From positions 1 through 64,000 of the forward strand of contig OZ248420.1 in NCBI GenBank assembly GCA_965234325.1: DNA of 64,000 nucleotides, written 5' to 3'. Within the stretch, counting starts at the first letter, position 1; every line of letters starts with the position of its first letter. A program made the position numbers and the translations under genes. Source of the DNA: Limnohabitans kasalickyi (lineage in GTDB: Bacteria > Pseudomonadota > Gammaproteobacteria > Burkholderiales > Burkholderiaceae_C). Of this stretch, positions 23,745 through 31,937 are shown in pieces. The notes under the pieces were generated by a model. That model had not been told where the DNA came from and did not search any database. It saw only the letters and a program-made list of their open reading frames with translations.

Positions 23745-24218
23745 TCACATCTCCTCGTTGTTTTGAATGGCAAGGTTCAACAACGCAATGGCATCGGCTT
23801 CGTTGTCATCGCTGACATGAAACCCGAGCTCACCCACCGCCTTGATCACCTCATCCTTGGATGCATTGCCTTTGCCGCTGATGTGTCGCTTGATCGTTCC
23901 AACAGGCACACCCTCGTATGGGATTTGGTGGTGCTCACACCAACTGGTGAGAGTGGCCATGAGTCCGCCGTAGACATGCGCAGCATCAACACCAAGGTGT
24001 CTACGCACCTCTTCGAAGTACACGGCATCGATGCCATGCTCATTGGTTGCTTTGATTTCCGTGAGCCAGCGTTTGAAGCGCAGAAAGCGCATCCCACCAC
24101 CTTCAAACCGTTGCGGCTTGAAACTCACAAATCCGTGCGTAATGCTCCCCGCTTGATCGCGAAGTGCCCATCCTGTCGTCGTGCCCAAATCAAGGGCCAA
24201 AATCGTCTTGAGTGTCAT
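23745..24218 (-). CDS. RuvC-like Holliday junction nuclease of RNase H fold
   Basis: The protein of 157 residues begins MTLKTILALDLGTTTGWALR, carrying the first catalytic Asp of the RNase H fold. It then has VYFEEVRRHLGVDAAHVYGG with the acidic second motif, and ends with SDDNEADAIALLNLAI, which matches the last motif of RuvC family enzymes. It probably resolves branched phage DNA before packaging. The preferred start at 24218 lies within a longer reading frame that begins at 24248. Length is close to known RuvC-like phage enzymes. Confidence 0.85.
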   Translation of the reverse strand: MTLKTILALDLGTTTGWALRDQAGSITHGFVSFKPQRFEGGGMRFLRFKRWLTEIKATNEHGIDAVYFEEVRRHLGVDAAHVYGGLMATLTSWCEHHQIPYEGVPVGTIKRHISGKGNASKDEVIKAVGELGFHVSDDNEADAIALLNLAIQNNEEM

Positions 24219-24278
24219 AGTCGTCCTTGCTCTGACGTACTGACACATATCGACGTTGTTTTCTATATCCCCTCTATT

Positions 24279-24290
24279 ACGCGTACGCGT
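24279..24290. repeat. Perfect 12-base palindrome ACGCGTACGCGT in replication gap
   Basis: The palindrome lies in the 161-base gap between the RuvC-like and primase genes, which is one of the largest in the early operon. It could be an operator or replication feature, but may be chance. No iterated repeats flank it. Confidence 0.4.
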
Positions 24291-24379
24291 GAGACTCCGA
24301 TAATAGAAAAACAGCGTCGAGCTGCGTCATGCGTCAGTCGTGTGTCTGAAAGTGAATCCTTTTTGATTTCTTTTTGGTC

Positions 24380-26716
24380 TCAATCGACCTCGTGAGGTGT
24401 GAAGCGAACGGGTGTGCCTTGCTTCAAACCGATGCCTTGGAAGCCGCGAACACCACTTGAGTTGCGCCATCGATCCACTCCTTTTGAGATCAAAAGATCA
24501 GAAAAGCGACGCTGTGACCCCTGGTACTCACCGTTCGTTTCTGACCATTGCTTCCAGTCGTTGTAGAGCTCAAAGGTCAGCGACTTGGCGTTGCTCACCA
24601 AGACACACCGCTCATCAATCCATCGACCCATCACGTCTTCAGACTCAAAGTACTCGTTAGTAGCTGAGGTAACAGAGGTGGGTTGACGCAAACCTTCGCG
24701 CTGCCACATGAGGCAGCCCTGAACAGCCCAAGCCAAGATCCCATCGCGCTCTTTGAGCAACTTGCTGTGAAGCATGTGGTCACGTTTTTCGGGTGGGATG
24801 GTCAAGGTGAAAGGAATCAAGTGCATGCGCCGTTTGATCGCCTCATCGATGTTGCGAATGGCAGGCTTGTGGTTGCCCGAGATCACAATCTTGTAGGCGG
24901 GCACATAGGTGAAGAAGTCCTGGCGCATGAAGCGCGCCGAGACCCGGTCACCACCGGTGATCTCCTTGATCTTGGATTCATTCCAGCGTCGGCCTTGCTC
25001 AGTCTCTGTGGCGGTCACAAGGCGTGAACCCATCAAGCCAGCCAAGTCCGTTGGGTGACGGTCGTTGCGCGATTCCATGAAAGTTTCCATAGGCGCATTG
25101 GCGGCGTAGTCCCCCATGATGGTGAACAGGGTGTTGACAAAGACAGACTTGCCGTTGCCACCTGTGCCATACAAAAACAGCAAAGCGTGCTCTGTGGTCA
25201 GCCCCGTCAAACAATACCCAGCCATGCGCTGCAGATAGCCCAAGAGCTCTTTGTCACCACCTGTGATTTGTTCAAGGAACGCAAGCCACTGAGCACACTC
25301 GCCCTTAGGGCTTGCGGTCGTGATCTTGGTCATGCGGTCAATGCGTTGGTGGGGACGAAGCAAGCCAGTCTTCAACTCGATGACACCTTCGGGCGTGTTG
25401 AGCTGCCATGGGTCTGGATCCCACTCATCGATGTTTGCCGCATGCTTGGGGTCTGAGCGAATGATTCGTTCGACCGAGCCAATCGTGGATGCACTTGCAA
25501 GCTTTGACTTGAGTTTTGGCGTGTCAGCCTTACGAGATGCAGCACGACAGATGCCTCGCGAGAGGTGCTGCACGTAGAGCATCTTGTCCTCAATCCAGCG
25601 TTTGCCGTTCCACCAGAACCACTTGCCCAACTGAGCGCAGTAGCGCAGGTCGATGCCGTAGCGGTTGGTGAATGCGATCGCCAGACCGTCCTCTGTGCTC
25701 CAGTTCACGCCGTCGACCAAGTCAACGGAAGAGGTGTCCACCTCAGATGGGTCTGGGTCTTTGGCAATAGGGAGACGGTGGCCTGTGAGGATGAATCCAT
25801 CCACATCAAATGCAACCTCTTCATCGCCTTGCGATTGAACCTCTGCAAATGCATCTGCCGCATCCCACCCTGTGGGCTTGTAGTCTGGTGGGATCAAGAT
25901 GTCGCAAGAACGAGCGCCTGCTTCCAAGGCTGCCTTTGCAGCCGCCTCGGCATAGCTCCAACCAGGCGCGTCTTTGTCTGGCCAAATCAGAACGGCTTTG
26001 CCTTCGAGTGGCTGCCAGTCTGTTTTGTCCACAGGCGCGTTTGCCCCTTGCATGGCAGTGGTTGAACAATACCCGGCATCAATCAAGGCTTGAGCACACT
26101 TCTCGCCCTCGACCAAGATGACAGTCTCTGAGCCAAGCATGCCTGGTTGGTTGTAAAGCGGCCTGGGAGTTGGTGGAGCCATGCGACGCTTTTTGACATC
26201 CCATGGACGGAACTCCTTTTTGCCTGGCTCTGGCTCATAGCGTGTCACCACAGCAATGAGCTTGCCTGAGGCGTCTTGATACTCCCACTTGGCAGTGGGC
26301 GCACCGAGCTCGTCCACGGCTGGACCTAATTTCTTAGGCTTTGCTTTGGGCACATCAACCTTTGGCATCCCAAGAATGTCTTGAGCAACCTCGAGCACAC
26401 GAGCGAACTCGTTCTTGATGTCCAAATTCCGGTTACCCGCAATCAGATGAAAAAGGTCCCCGCCTGTGCCCTCAGCTCTGTCTGTCCATAGTCCGGTTTT
26501 AGGCCCCGTCAGAACAACCTCAAGACTGTCGCCTGGCGCACCGTAGATGTTTCCAACGTAGAAGAAATTGCGTTTGATCACCCCTGCTGGAAGCAAGTGC
26601 ATCAGCACACTCTCGACGTTGTCGATCAACGCAATTCGCACGCGGTCACGCATCTGATCGGCATCCCCCTGAGCTCTTCGCTCAGGGCTACTTCCTTGCT
26701 CATTAAAGTCAAGCAC
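24380..26716 (-). CDS. P4-type primase-helicase (D5 N-terminal, DUF5906 class)
   Basis: The 778-residue protein has an N-terminal primase part with a Toprim-like segment (ILVEGEKCAQALIDAG followed by VLIWPDKDAPGWSYA) and a C-terminal superfamily 3 helicase with Walker A (LYGTGGNGKSVFVNTLF) and motif region RQDFFTYVPAYKIVISGNHKP. The last 90 residues look like a D5-type winged domain. This is the replication initiator and helicase of the phage. It overlaps the next gene in the early operon by eight bases. Confidence 0.92.
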   Translation of the reverse strand: MLDFNEQGSSPERRAQGDADQMRDRVRIALIDNVESVLMHLLPAGVIKRNFFYVGNIYGAPGDSLEVVLTGPKTGLWTDRAEGTGGDLFHLIAGNRNLDIKNEFARVLEVAQDILGMPKVDVPKAKPKKLGPAVDELGAPTAKWEYQDASGKLIAVVTRYEPEPGKKEFRPWDVKKRRMAPPTPRPLYNQPGMLGSETVILVEGEKCAQALIDAGYCSTTAMQGANAPVDKTDWQPLEGKAVLIWPDKDAPGWSYAEAAAKAALEAGARSCDILIPPDYKPTGWDAADAFAEVQSQGDEEVAFDVDGFILTGHRLPIAKDPDPSEVDTSSVDLVDGVNWSTEDGLAIAFTNRYGIDLRYCAQLGKWFWWNGKRWIEDKMLYVQHLSRGICRAASRKADTPKLKSKLASASTIGSVERIIRSDPKHAANIDEWDPDPWQLNTPEGVIELKTGLLRPHQRIDRMTKITTASPKGECAQWLAFLEQITGGDKELLGYLQRMAGYCLTGLTTEHALLFLYGTGGNGKSVFVNTLFTIMGDYAANAPMETFMESRNDRHPTDLAGLMGSRLVTATETEQGRRWNESKIKEITGGDRVSARFMRQDFFTYVPAYKIVISGNHKPAIRNIDEAIKRRMHLIPFTLTIPPEKRDHMLHSKLLKERDGILAWAVQGCLMWQREGLRQPTSVTSATNEYFESEDVMGRWIDERCVLVSNAKSLTFELYNDWKQWSETNGEYQGSQRRFSDLLISKGVDRWRNSSGVRGFQGIGLKQGTPVRFTPHEVD

Positions 26717-27050
26717 TCTGTCCTCCCTTTTTGTATTTCTTGATGGCCTGTGCGGGAGCGGCTTGGCTCATGTAGCCCGTTTTGAGAGCCACATCACGAA
26801 TGAAGTTCGCATCCAAACTGATCGTGCTGGCCCAGATTTCTAGGCGCTGGTCTTGCAGGAAATTCCATGCGCGGCACTTCTCCACATGCGTGGCATGAAG
26901 GCAGTCGTAGATGGCTTGGCAAATGACACCAATCACCAAGTTGGACTCCGGGCACTGGGGTTGCGCCTGGCGAGTGAACATCCGAAAGATGGTTGAAATC
27001 TTTACCAGCGGCTCTGCGGGCTTGTGCAGTTTTCTGGGATCAATGTTCAT
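26709..27050 (-). CDS. Small early phage protein, unknown function
   Basis: From the ATG at 27050 this encodes 113 residues starting MNIDPRKLHKPAEPLVKIST. It is helical and ends with AIKKYKKGGQSA. It overlaps the primase gene and the upstream nuclease gene, so it is part of the early operon. The longer reading frame (to 27068) would overlap the nuclease more. No domain is recognised. Confidence 0.6.
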   Translation of the reverse strand: MNIDPRKLHKPAEPLVKISTIFRMFTRQAQPQCPESNLVIGVICQAIYDCLHATHVEKCRAWNFLQDQRLEIWASTISLDANFIRDVALKTGYMSQAAPAQAIKKYKKGGQSA

Positions 27051-27784
27051 CACACACCTCCCCAGCAACGGTCAGACCATGAGCAGAACTTGCACTCAAA
27101 GTGCGTTTGATCCAAGAATGCGCGTGGCAGTAACTCGCCCACCTCTGTGGCTTTGAGAATGCGTGCGGCACGGTCCGACATGCGCTGCGCCAGCTGCGCG
27201 TCAAACGGCACCAACTCAGCGTAGACCTCCATCGTGTCGGCATTGACTGCCGTGAAGAGCGCAGGGTTTTCGTACAGGTCGAGATAGCTCTGATACACGG
27301 CCACCTGAGCGGCATAGACGGGCTTAGAAACTGCGAGCTTGTTCTTGACCAAGTCCTTCCATGACTTGGCGCTCAAGCACTTGTTTTCCCAAAGCGCTGG
27401 GTATGCAAAGCCCTCTGGGCCACCAAGCAAGATGCCATCGATGTGACCTCGAAGCCGCCCCTGCGCAAGTGAAAAGCCAAACTGGTGGCCATCGCTCTTG
27501 TGCGTTTTGAGATCAAAGCCTGCAAGACGCAGCCACCCGATGACCATGTCCTCAGTTTGGTGACCGCGCTCGAAGACTCGCAGGATTCGGCCTGAGAAGC
27601 CTTTGCCTTGATCGACTGGGGCTTTGACATACTCATACTGGAGCTGTCGCTCACAGGATGCTCCAAGCCTTGATCCACCAAGGTAGGTTCGTGGCGTTAT
27701 CTCTTCATTTCGTTTTTGTATGGCGTGATCGATCAACCACTCGATCTGTCCGCTCACGCTTGCGTTTGAGTTGAAGTCCATCAT
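27050..27784 (-). CDS. PD-(D/E)XK nuclease, RecB/Cas4-like
   Basis: The 244-residue protein carries the family core: GRLRGHIDGILLGG (motif II Asp), ALWENKCLSAKSWKDL (ExK-type motif III) and a C-terminal cysteine cluster CKFCSWSDRCWG. A further cysteine, ASCERQLQYEYV, lies near the N-terminus, so a four-cysteine iron-sulfur site as in AddB and Cas4 is possible. It would process DNA ends in phage recombination. The start at 27784 overlaps the upstream gene by an ATGA. Confidence 0.85.
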   Translation of the reverse strand: MMDFNSNASVSGQIEWLIDHAIQKRNEEITPRTYLGGSRLGASCERQLQYEYVKAPVDQGKGFSGRILRVFERGHQTEDMVIGWLRLAGFDLKTHKSDGHQFGFSLAQGRLRGHIDGILLGGPEGFAYPALWENKCLSAKSWKDLVKNKLAVSKPVYAAQVAVYQSYLDLYENPALFTAVNADTMEVYAELVPFDAQLAQRMSDRAARILKATEVGELLPRAFLDQTHFECKFCSWSDRCWGGV

Positions 27785-28284
27785 GGCTTCACCTCCCAAG
27801 GTAAGTCATCCTCCATGTCCGCAAACGGGTTGGTTGAAAGCGCTTGTGCAGCAGCGTCCTTGATGGGGTCGCTCACAGGCTTGCCCGTCATGCGGACTGG
27901 TGGATATTTCGTTTTTTCGTGTGCCTGCGCCATGGCTTCTACGTATGCCGTGACGATGGCGTTAATGACGCTGAGTGCCTCTGTCTCGCTGTAGCTGCCA
28001 AGTGGCTTGTCAAAGCCAATCTCGGACGCTGCTTCACCGAAGAACTTCAAACACTTGCGCATGCACTCCAGCTCTAGCTCTGTGGCATCAACCATGAACT
28101 CCTCCGCTGGCGTTGCGTTGTCGATAGCTCTGACCCAGCTGCCATACATGCCGTGAAAGGCACGTTGGCAGCGTGGGGAGCAAAACACCCAATCGATGGG
28201 GTAGCGGGCGGGCGAACCCACCCGCTGCCGGGTGTCTGTGTGTGAGAAGCCCTTGGCCTCTCGTGAGCAGACCCAACATTTCAT
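27781..28284 (-). CDS. DUF6511-like protein with N-terminal zinc finger
   Basis: This 167-residue protein starts MKCWVCSREAKGFSHTDTR and has WVFCSPRCQRAFHGMYG, a C-x2-C...C-x3-C zinc-binding pattern. The remainder is helical and mildly acidic. It resembles DUF6511 phage proteins. Location in the early recombination operon suggests a DNA-related role, not known precisely. Confidence 0.7.
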   Translation of the reverse strand: MKCWVCSREAKGFSHTDTRQRVGSPARYPIDWVFCSPRCQRAFHGMYGSWVRAIDNATPAEEFMVDATELELECMRKCLKFFGEAASEIGFDKPLGSYSETEALSVINAIVTAYVEAMAQAHEKTKYPPVRMTGKPVSDPIKDAAAQALSTNPFADMEDDLPWEVKP

Positions 28285-28296
28285 GCTCCCCGTCCG

Positions 28297-28962
28297 TTAT
28301 TGAGCCCAGCTAGGCTTGCCAGCTACGGCTGGAGCTGAAGGTCGTGCTTGAGGGGCTTGTGCGTTACCTGCAAAGGCCGGAGTTGGGGCAGCAGGCGCAC
28401 CTGAGTTACCACCACCAGTTGACGCCTTGCTTGGCACGCCCATGAAGGCGGCGTAGTCCTTGTTGTCTGGCTCGACAGCGACGCGCACGATGTTGCGGTC
28501 ATCGCCTCGACCGTCTTTCTCCACATCCACGCGGGCCAGGAACTCGACACCATCGAGGTCAACAAAGCCATTGATGCGACGGGCGGCGGATGCTTGTGGC
28601 GAGTTGTCCTGCGGGTGAACATTTCGGGCGCTGTTGAGCAACGCACGAATGAAGCCGCGACCCATTTGCCCCCAAGCTGGGCCCTTTGCAGAGTGCAAGC
28701 CGATGTTTGTCCACATCTTGCGTTTGGCGTATTGGCCGCCAGTAACCACAAACTCAGCGGCTAAGTAAACGGCACCGGTCTCGTTGGATTGCGTGGCATA
28801 GCCATCAGTCCAGCCTTGGGTGTAGTCATCAAAGCCACCGGGTTTGATGGTCATGCGAACAGGAACGATTGTTCCCTTGGGGATCAGGTCAAAGCCACTT
28901 TGCTGTGCCTGTGCATCGTTGAAGTCGTTCCAGCTGGAACCGGCGGTGTGTGTCGTATTCAT
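28297..28962 (-). CDS. Putative ssDNA-binding or recombination-associated phage protein
   Basis: A 221-residue protein with a folded N-terminal two thirds (GFDLIPKGTIVPVRMTIKPG, WTNIGLHSAKGPAWGQMG) and a low-complexity Ala/Pro/Gly C-terminus ending SWAQ. The layout of a beta-rich domain followed by a disordered tail is like single-strand-binding proteins. It sits between an AAA ATPase and nuclease genes, which supports a recombination role. I cannot assign a named family. Confidence 0.55.
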   Translation of the reverse strand: MNTTHTAGSSWNDFNDAQAQQSGFDLIPKGTIVPVRMTIKPGGFDDYTQGWTDGYATQSNETGAVYLAAEFVVTGGQYAKRKMWTNIGLHSAKGPAWGQMGRGFIRALLNSARNVHPQDNSPQASAARRINGFVDLDGVEFLARVDVEKDGRGDDRNIVRVAVEPDNKDYAAFMGVPSKASTGGGNSGAPAAPTPAFAGNAQAPQARPSAPAVAGKPSWAQ

Positions 28963-28971
28963 CTTGAATCC

Positions 28972-29808
28972 TTAAACAGTGGGTTGATTGGTTTGGTTCG
29001 CAATTGGCTGAACACTCACGTTGAGACACTTGTTGATGAGCTGGCCCAAGTCGGGCGCTTCAAGTGCTTCGAGGCGACCCGAACGGTCTTTGCTTGGAAA
29101 GCCGTAGGGGTTGTCTGCTCGAGTGACAAAGGCGCGATAGGTGCCACCGTTCTCGTCCTTGATCGGGGCCAAGGTGATGACCTCATCAAGCACGCCAGGC
29201 AACTCAAGTCCTGTCTTGCTGCCTTCGAGCTGGAGCTGAAAACTGCGGCGACCGATGTCGTCGGTTTTCTCCTCCAAGATGGCAACGAAGATCACGTGCT
29301 TGTCACGAACGTGTTGCAAGTGAGTGAGCGCGGCAATCATTTCTTGACCCAAGAGTCCATAAGCACCACGGCTGTCGGGCTTGCCCGTTTTCTCGCTGAA
29401 TGCTTGGGGCTGCGTCTTGCACCATGCAAAGCAAAGGCGTGAGAGCACCGTCAAGCTGTCAACGAAGTAGTAGTCGTACTTGGACAGTTGAGTCGGGTCC
29501 CCGTATTTCTCACACACGTGATCAAAGTGAGCTTGTGAGAAGGTTTGGTCTTTGGTAGCCGTGGGCATCGGACCAGCCAGAAACACCACGAGATCGCGGA
29601 ACTCCTGCCACGTGCGTGGACGCACCGTGTCCCCGGTCCATGACTTGACGGACAGGTCACCAGCCTCGAGGTCAACAAACAAGGTTGACTTAGCGGGCAG
29701 CGTGTGAAGTTGGCTGGTTTTACCGATACCGGGAATACCAACCAAGCAGATCTTGGCGCTGTGTTTTTCGCGCAGGCGCTCTTCTGCGGAGATGATGGGT
29801 AAAGACAT
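28972..29808 (-). CDS. AAA ATPase of phage recombination module (AAA_24-like)
   Basis: From the ATG at 29808 the protein is 278 residues. It has Walker A (LVGIPGIGKTSQLHTLP) and a Walker B-like YYFVDSLTVLSRL, followed by GLLGQEMIAALTHLQHVRDK. These are typical of RecA-fold phage ATPases encoded with exonucleases. It probably loads or drives a recombinase or annealing protein. It starts on the last base of the upstream stop codon (TGATG). A longer reading frame to 29907 reads in an unlikely arginine-rich segment. Confidence 0.85.
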   Translation of the reverse strand: MSLPIISAEERLREKHSAKICLVGIPGIGKTSQLHTLPAKSTLFVDLEAGDLSVKSWTGDTVRPRTWQEFRDLVVFLAGPMPTATKDQTFSQAHFDHVCEKYGDPTQLSKYDYYFVDSLTVLSRLCFAWCKTQPQAFSEKTGKPDSRGAYGLLGQEMIAALTHLQHVRDKHVIFVAILEEKTDDIGRRSFQLQLEGSKTGLELPGVLDEVITLAPIKDENGGTYRAFVTRADNPYGFPSKDRSGRLEALEAPDLGQLINKCLNVSVQPIANQTNQPTV

Positions 29809-30293
29809 CACTGCACCTCCACGCCGTTGAACTCGACCTTGATCGAGGGCTTGCCGCCTTTGACGGTTCGGGCATCCAAGAACTGCTCTTTCATGTTCGT
29901 GGGCCATGCGGTGAAGCGTTTCTCAGAAACTGAGAACTCCACATCGATGTACTCGGACAGTGGCTCGCCTGCGGCAACGATGCGCTCAGCGATGGCTTTG
30001 AGCTTTTCCTGATCCCAGCTCACGCGCTTTGGCAAGTCGTAGCTCACAGAGAGCGGACCGTCGTTGAAGTGGGTAGACCCAAAGTCGCGACCGGACTCTT
30101 GCAATGCACTGCGACCTTGGGCACCAAAACGCAACTCCATAGCGGCGTCGAGCTTTTGGCGGTTTTCCTTGGCCCACTTGAGCAAGTCATCCAGGTTGGT
30201 GGTGGCCTCAACCAGTTTGGCGTGAGGCAGAGCGGCCAGTTGATTGACCGACATTTCCGCAATTTCTGCGGGATAGACCATGAGGTTTGACAT
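29808..30293 (-). CDS. Early phage protein, unknown function
   Basis: A 161-residue protein, first gene after the HTH gene in the early operon. It has a helical N-terminal half (LVEATTNLDDLLKWAKENRQ) and a C-terminal half with SEYIDVEFSVSEKRFTAWP. I do not recognise a domain. Its tight coupling to the ATPase gene suggests a joint role in recombination or replication. Confidence 0.65.
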   Translation of the reverse strand: MSNLMVYPAEIAEMSVNQLAALPHAKLVEATTNLDDLLKWAKENRQKLDAAMELRFGAQGRSALQESGRDFGSTHFNDGPLSVSYDLPKRVSWDQEKLKAIAERIVAAGEPLSEYIDVEFSVSEKRFTAWPTNMKEQFLDARTVKGGKPSIKVEFNGVEVQ

Positions 30294-30296
30294 CGT

Positions 30297-30521
30297 TCAG
30301 ACCTCCGCGCTTGCAATGCGTGAATGGGGGTTTGCGTACAAGCACTCGTGCTCGTAGGCCTCGACGTCTTCGATTCGGTACATGACCTTGCCACCGATCT
30401 TGAGATAGACCGGGCCAACGCCCTCCGTGCGATAGCGTTCAATGGTGTGAACGGATTTGTTCCAGCGGGTTGCTAGTTCCTGCTGTGTCAGGTGCCGTGA
30501 CCTGGTAGCTTCTGTCTGCAT
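30297..30521 (-). CDS. Helix-turn-helix regulator, AlpA/excisionase-like
   Basis: The 74-residue protein starts MQTEATRSRHLTQQELATRW, followed by NKSVHTIERYRTEGVGPVYLKIGGKVMYRIEDVEAYE. This is the short winged HTH of the AlpA/MerR-like group found in phage regulators and excisionases. It is the first gene of the leftward early operon and marks the right end of the prophage as seen here. Function as an operon activator or excisionase is inferred. A short inverted unit upstream was not found. Confidence 0.82.
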   Translation of the reverse strand: MQTEATRSRHLTQQELATRWNKSVHTIERYRTEGVGPVYLKIGGKVMYRIEDVEAYEHECLYANPHSRIASAEV

Positions 30522-30966
30522 TTGCAGCTCCTTTGAGAGTTAATAACCACCGGCTGACAACGCTTGCGTATGCATTGCTTACCGATGGAAGTGATCCTCT
30601 CGAAGCGACTTCCGTAGCCCATTACTCAGACTACTCAAGGGCATTACTCAAATGCGTTTTGAGTGCTCCAAATGCAGAAAACCCGGCCAGACTGGTGTCT
30701 GAACCGGGTCGAGATGTTGTGTAGTCAAAAACTAAGGGGTGCTAGGTCTTACTGTGCGAATCACAAGCGAAAACTGTGATTTGGCAACTGGTTCTTGACG
30801 AATTCACGACCGACTCATATCGGCCATAAGCGGTCAGCCGTGATGATTGCCGATGGCCGTCATTCGCAGCCCATGTGCTCCCACATAGCGGTCATCTGAA
30901 GCCACCCAGGCAACCGGGCAACCCTTCTCTGCTGATGGGGATGATATAAGTTTGTAGTGTTTTACT
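30522..30966. other. 445-base gap between prophage and chromate operon
   Basis: A plus-strand 63-codon reading frame lies at 30533 to 30724, but it has no family features and no good start context. From about 30790 to 30900 the sequence has GGCC and AGCGGTCA words repeated twice (AAGCGGTCAGC and TAGCGGTCATC), reminiscent of degenerate non-coding sequence. No integrase, tRNA or clear attachment repeat is present. The prophage junction should be here. Confidence 0.5.
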
Positions 30967-30992
30967 CATAATGTAGAATAATCTACATTATG
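30967..30992 (+). promoter_or_regulatory. Perfect inverted repeat operator over chrB start
   Basis: CATAATGTAGA and TCTACATTATG form a perfect 11-base inverted repeat around the spacer ATAA; the second arm ends with the ATG start codon of chrB. A candidate -10 (TAGAAT at 30974) and weak -35 (TTGTAG at 30952) with a 16-base spacer overlap the repeat. Binding by ChrB itself is the natural hypothesis, because ChrB is the known chromate-responsive repressor in other operons. Confidence 0.7.
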
Positions 30993-31937
30993 AATTGGCT
31001 CTGCTTCATCACCAGCCTACCCACAGAAAACGCCACCCTGCGTCAACGTGCCTGGCGGGCCCTCAAGTCATCCGGTGCCTCTGTGCTGCGTGATGGCGTC
31101 TATTTGCTCCCTGACTTGCTCGGCAATCGGTCTCTTTTGGATGGCATCGCCCAAGATGTGTTGTCGGGTGGCGGAACGGCCATGGTGCTGGACACCGTGG
31201 AGCCGTCCGGGGCTAATTTCAAAAGCCTGTTCAACCGATCTGAAGAGTACGCCGCCCTTTTGGCTGAGCTTGCCAAAGCCGCAGGCGATCTGACCCCTGT
31301 TTCGGTGCAAGACGTTCTCAAGCAAGTCAGAAAGCTTCGCAAGTCTTTCGATCAACTCAGCCAGATTGACTTCTTCCCCGGACAGGAGCGGGCCCAGGCC
31401 GAAACCGCGCTGCTCGAATTGGAAGGCGACTGTGCCCGCTTGATTTCTCCCGATGAGCCGCATGCCGCCGTCGGTGCCATTGCCTCGCTGAGCATTGCCG
31501 ACTACCAAGGGCGTACTTGGGCCACTCGTGCCAAACCTTGGATGGACCGGCTGGCCACCGCTTGGTTGATCCGCCGTTTCATTGACCCCAAGGCACGCAT
31601 CCTTTGGCTCAAGAGTCCCAAAGACTGCCCCAAGGACGCCTTGGGATTTGATTTCGACGGGGCTACTTTCTCACATGTCGGATCGAAGGTGACATTCGAG
31701 GTTGTTGTTGCCAGCTTTGGCTTGATGGAGCCAGCGCTCCAACGTCTGGGCCTGTTGGTTCACTACCTGGATGTGGGCGGCGTGCAGCCCCCTGAAGCCG
31801 TGGGCGTGGAAGCCGCGCTTGAAGGCCTGAGTAGCACGATCACCGACGACGACCAATTGCTCACGCTGGCCAGTGCCATCTTCGATGGTCTGCTGACCAC
31901 TTTCCAGAAACCCACCAACAAGGGAGTGAAGGCATGA
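30990..31937 (+). CDS. chrB: Chromate resistance regulator ChrB
   Basis: This 315-residue protein has the two-part layout of ChrB. The N-terminal half (SLPTENATLRQRAWRALKSSGASVLRDGVYLLP) carries the nucleic-acid-binding-like region. The C-terminal half contains WATRAKPWMDRLATAWLIRRFIDPKA and FDFDGATFSHVGSKVTFEV, the conserved ChrB C-terminal domain. In characterised operons ChrB senses chromate and controls chrA. The predicted mRNA would have almost no leader since the palindrome and -10 lie directly before the ATG and no ribosome-binding sequence is present. It is followed by an ATGA-coupled chrA. Confidence 0.93.
   Translation: MNWLCFITSLPTENATLRQRAWRALKSSGASVLRDGVYLLPDLLGNRSLLDGIAQDVLSGGGTAMVLDTVEPSGANFKSLFNRSEEYAALLAELAKAAGDLTPVSVQDVLKQVRKLRKSFDQLSQIDFFPGQERAQAETALLELEGDCARLISPDEPHAAVGAIASLSIADYQGRTWATRAKPWMDRLATAWLIRRFIDPKARILWLKSPKDCPKDALGFDFDGATFSHVGSKVTFEVVVASFGLMEPALQRLGLLVHYLDVGGVQPPEAVGVEAALEGLSSTITDDDQLLTLASAIFDGLLTTFQKPTNKGVKA

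Larger units (their letters stand above)
147..30521 (-). mobile_element. Siphovirus-type prophage, left end outside or disrupted
   Basis: A contiguous run of phage genes, nearly all on the minus strand, reads from early genes at the right to head, connector and tail genes at the left. The order terminase, portal, S49 protease, HK97-type capsid, connectors, tail tube, G/GT chaperone, tape measure and M-L-K-I-J is that of long-tailed lambda/HK97-like phages. The right limit is taken as the HTH gene ending at 30521, beyond which chromosomal chromate genes begin. No integrase, excisionase, holin or endolysin is recognised inside the window. These may lie left of position 1 or may have been lost. 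An IS3-type element starts directly after the last tail gene. Attachment sites could not be identified. Confidence 0.9.

Noticed and set aside
30533..30724. 63-codon plus-strand reading frame after the HTH gene
   Set aside because: No start context, no domain and composition like non-coding sequence.
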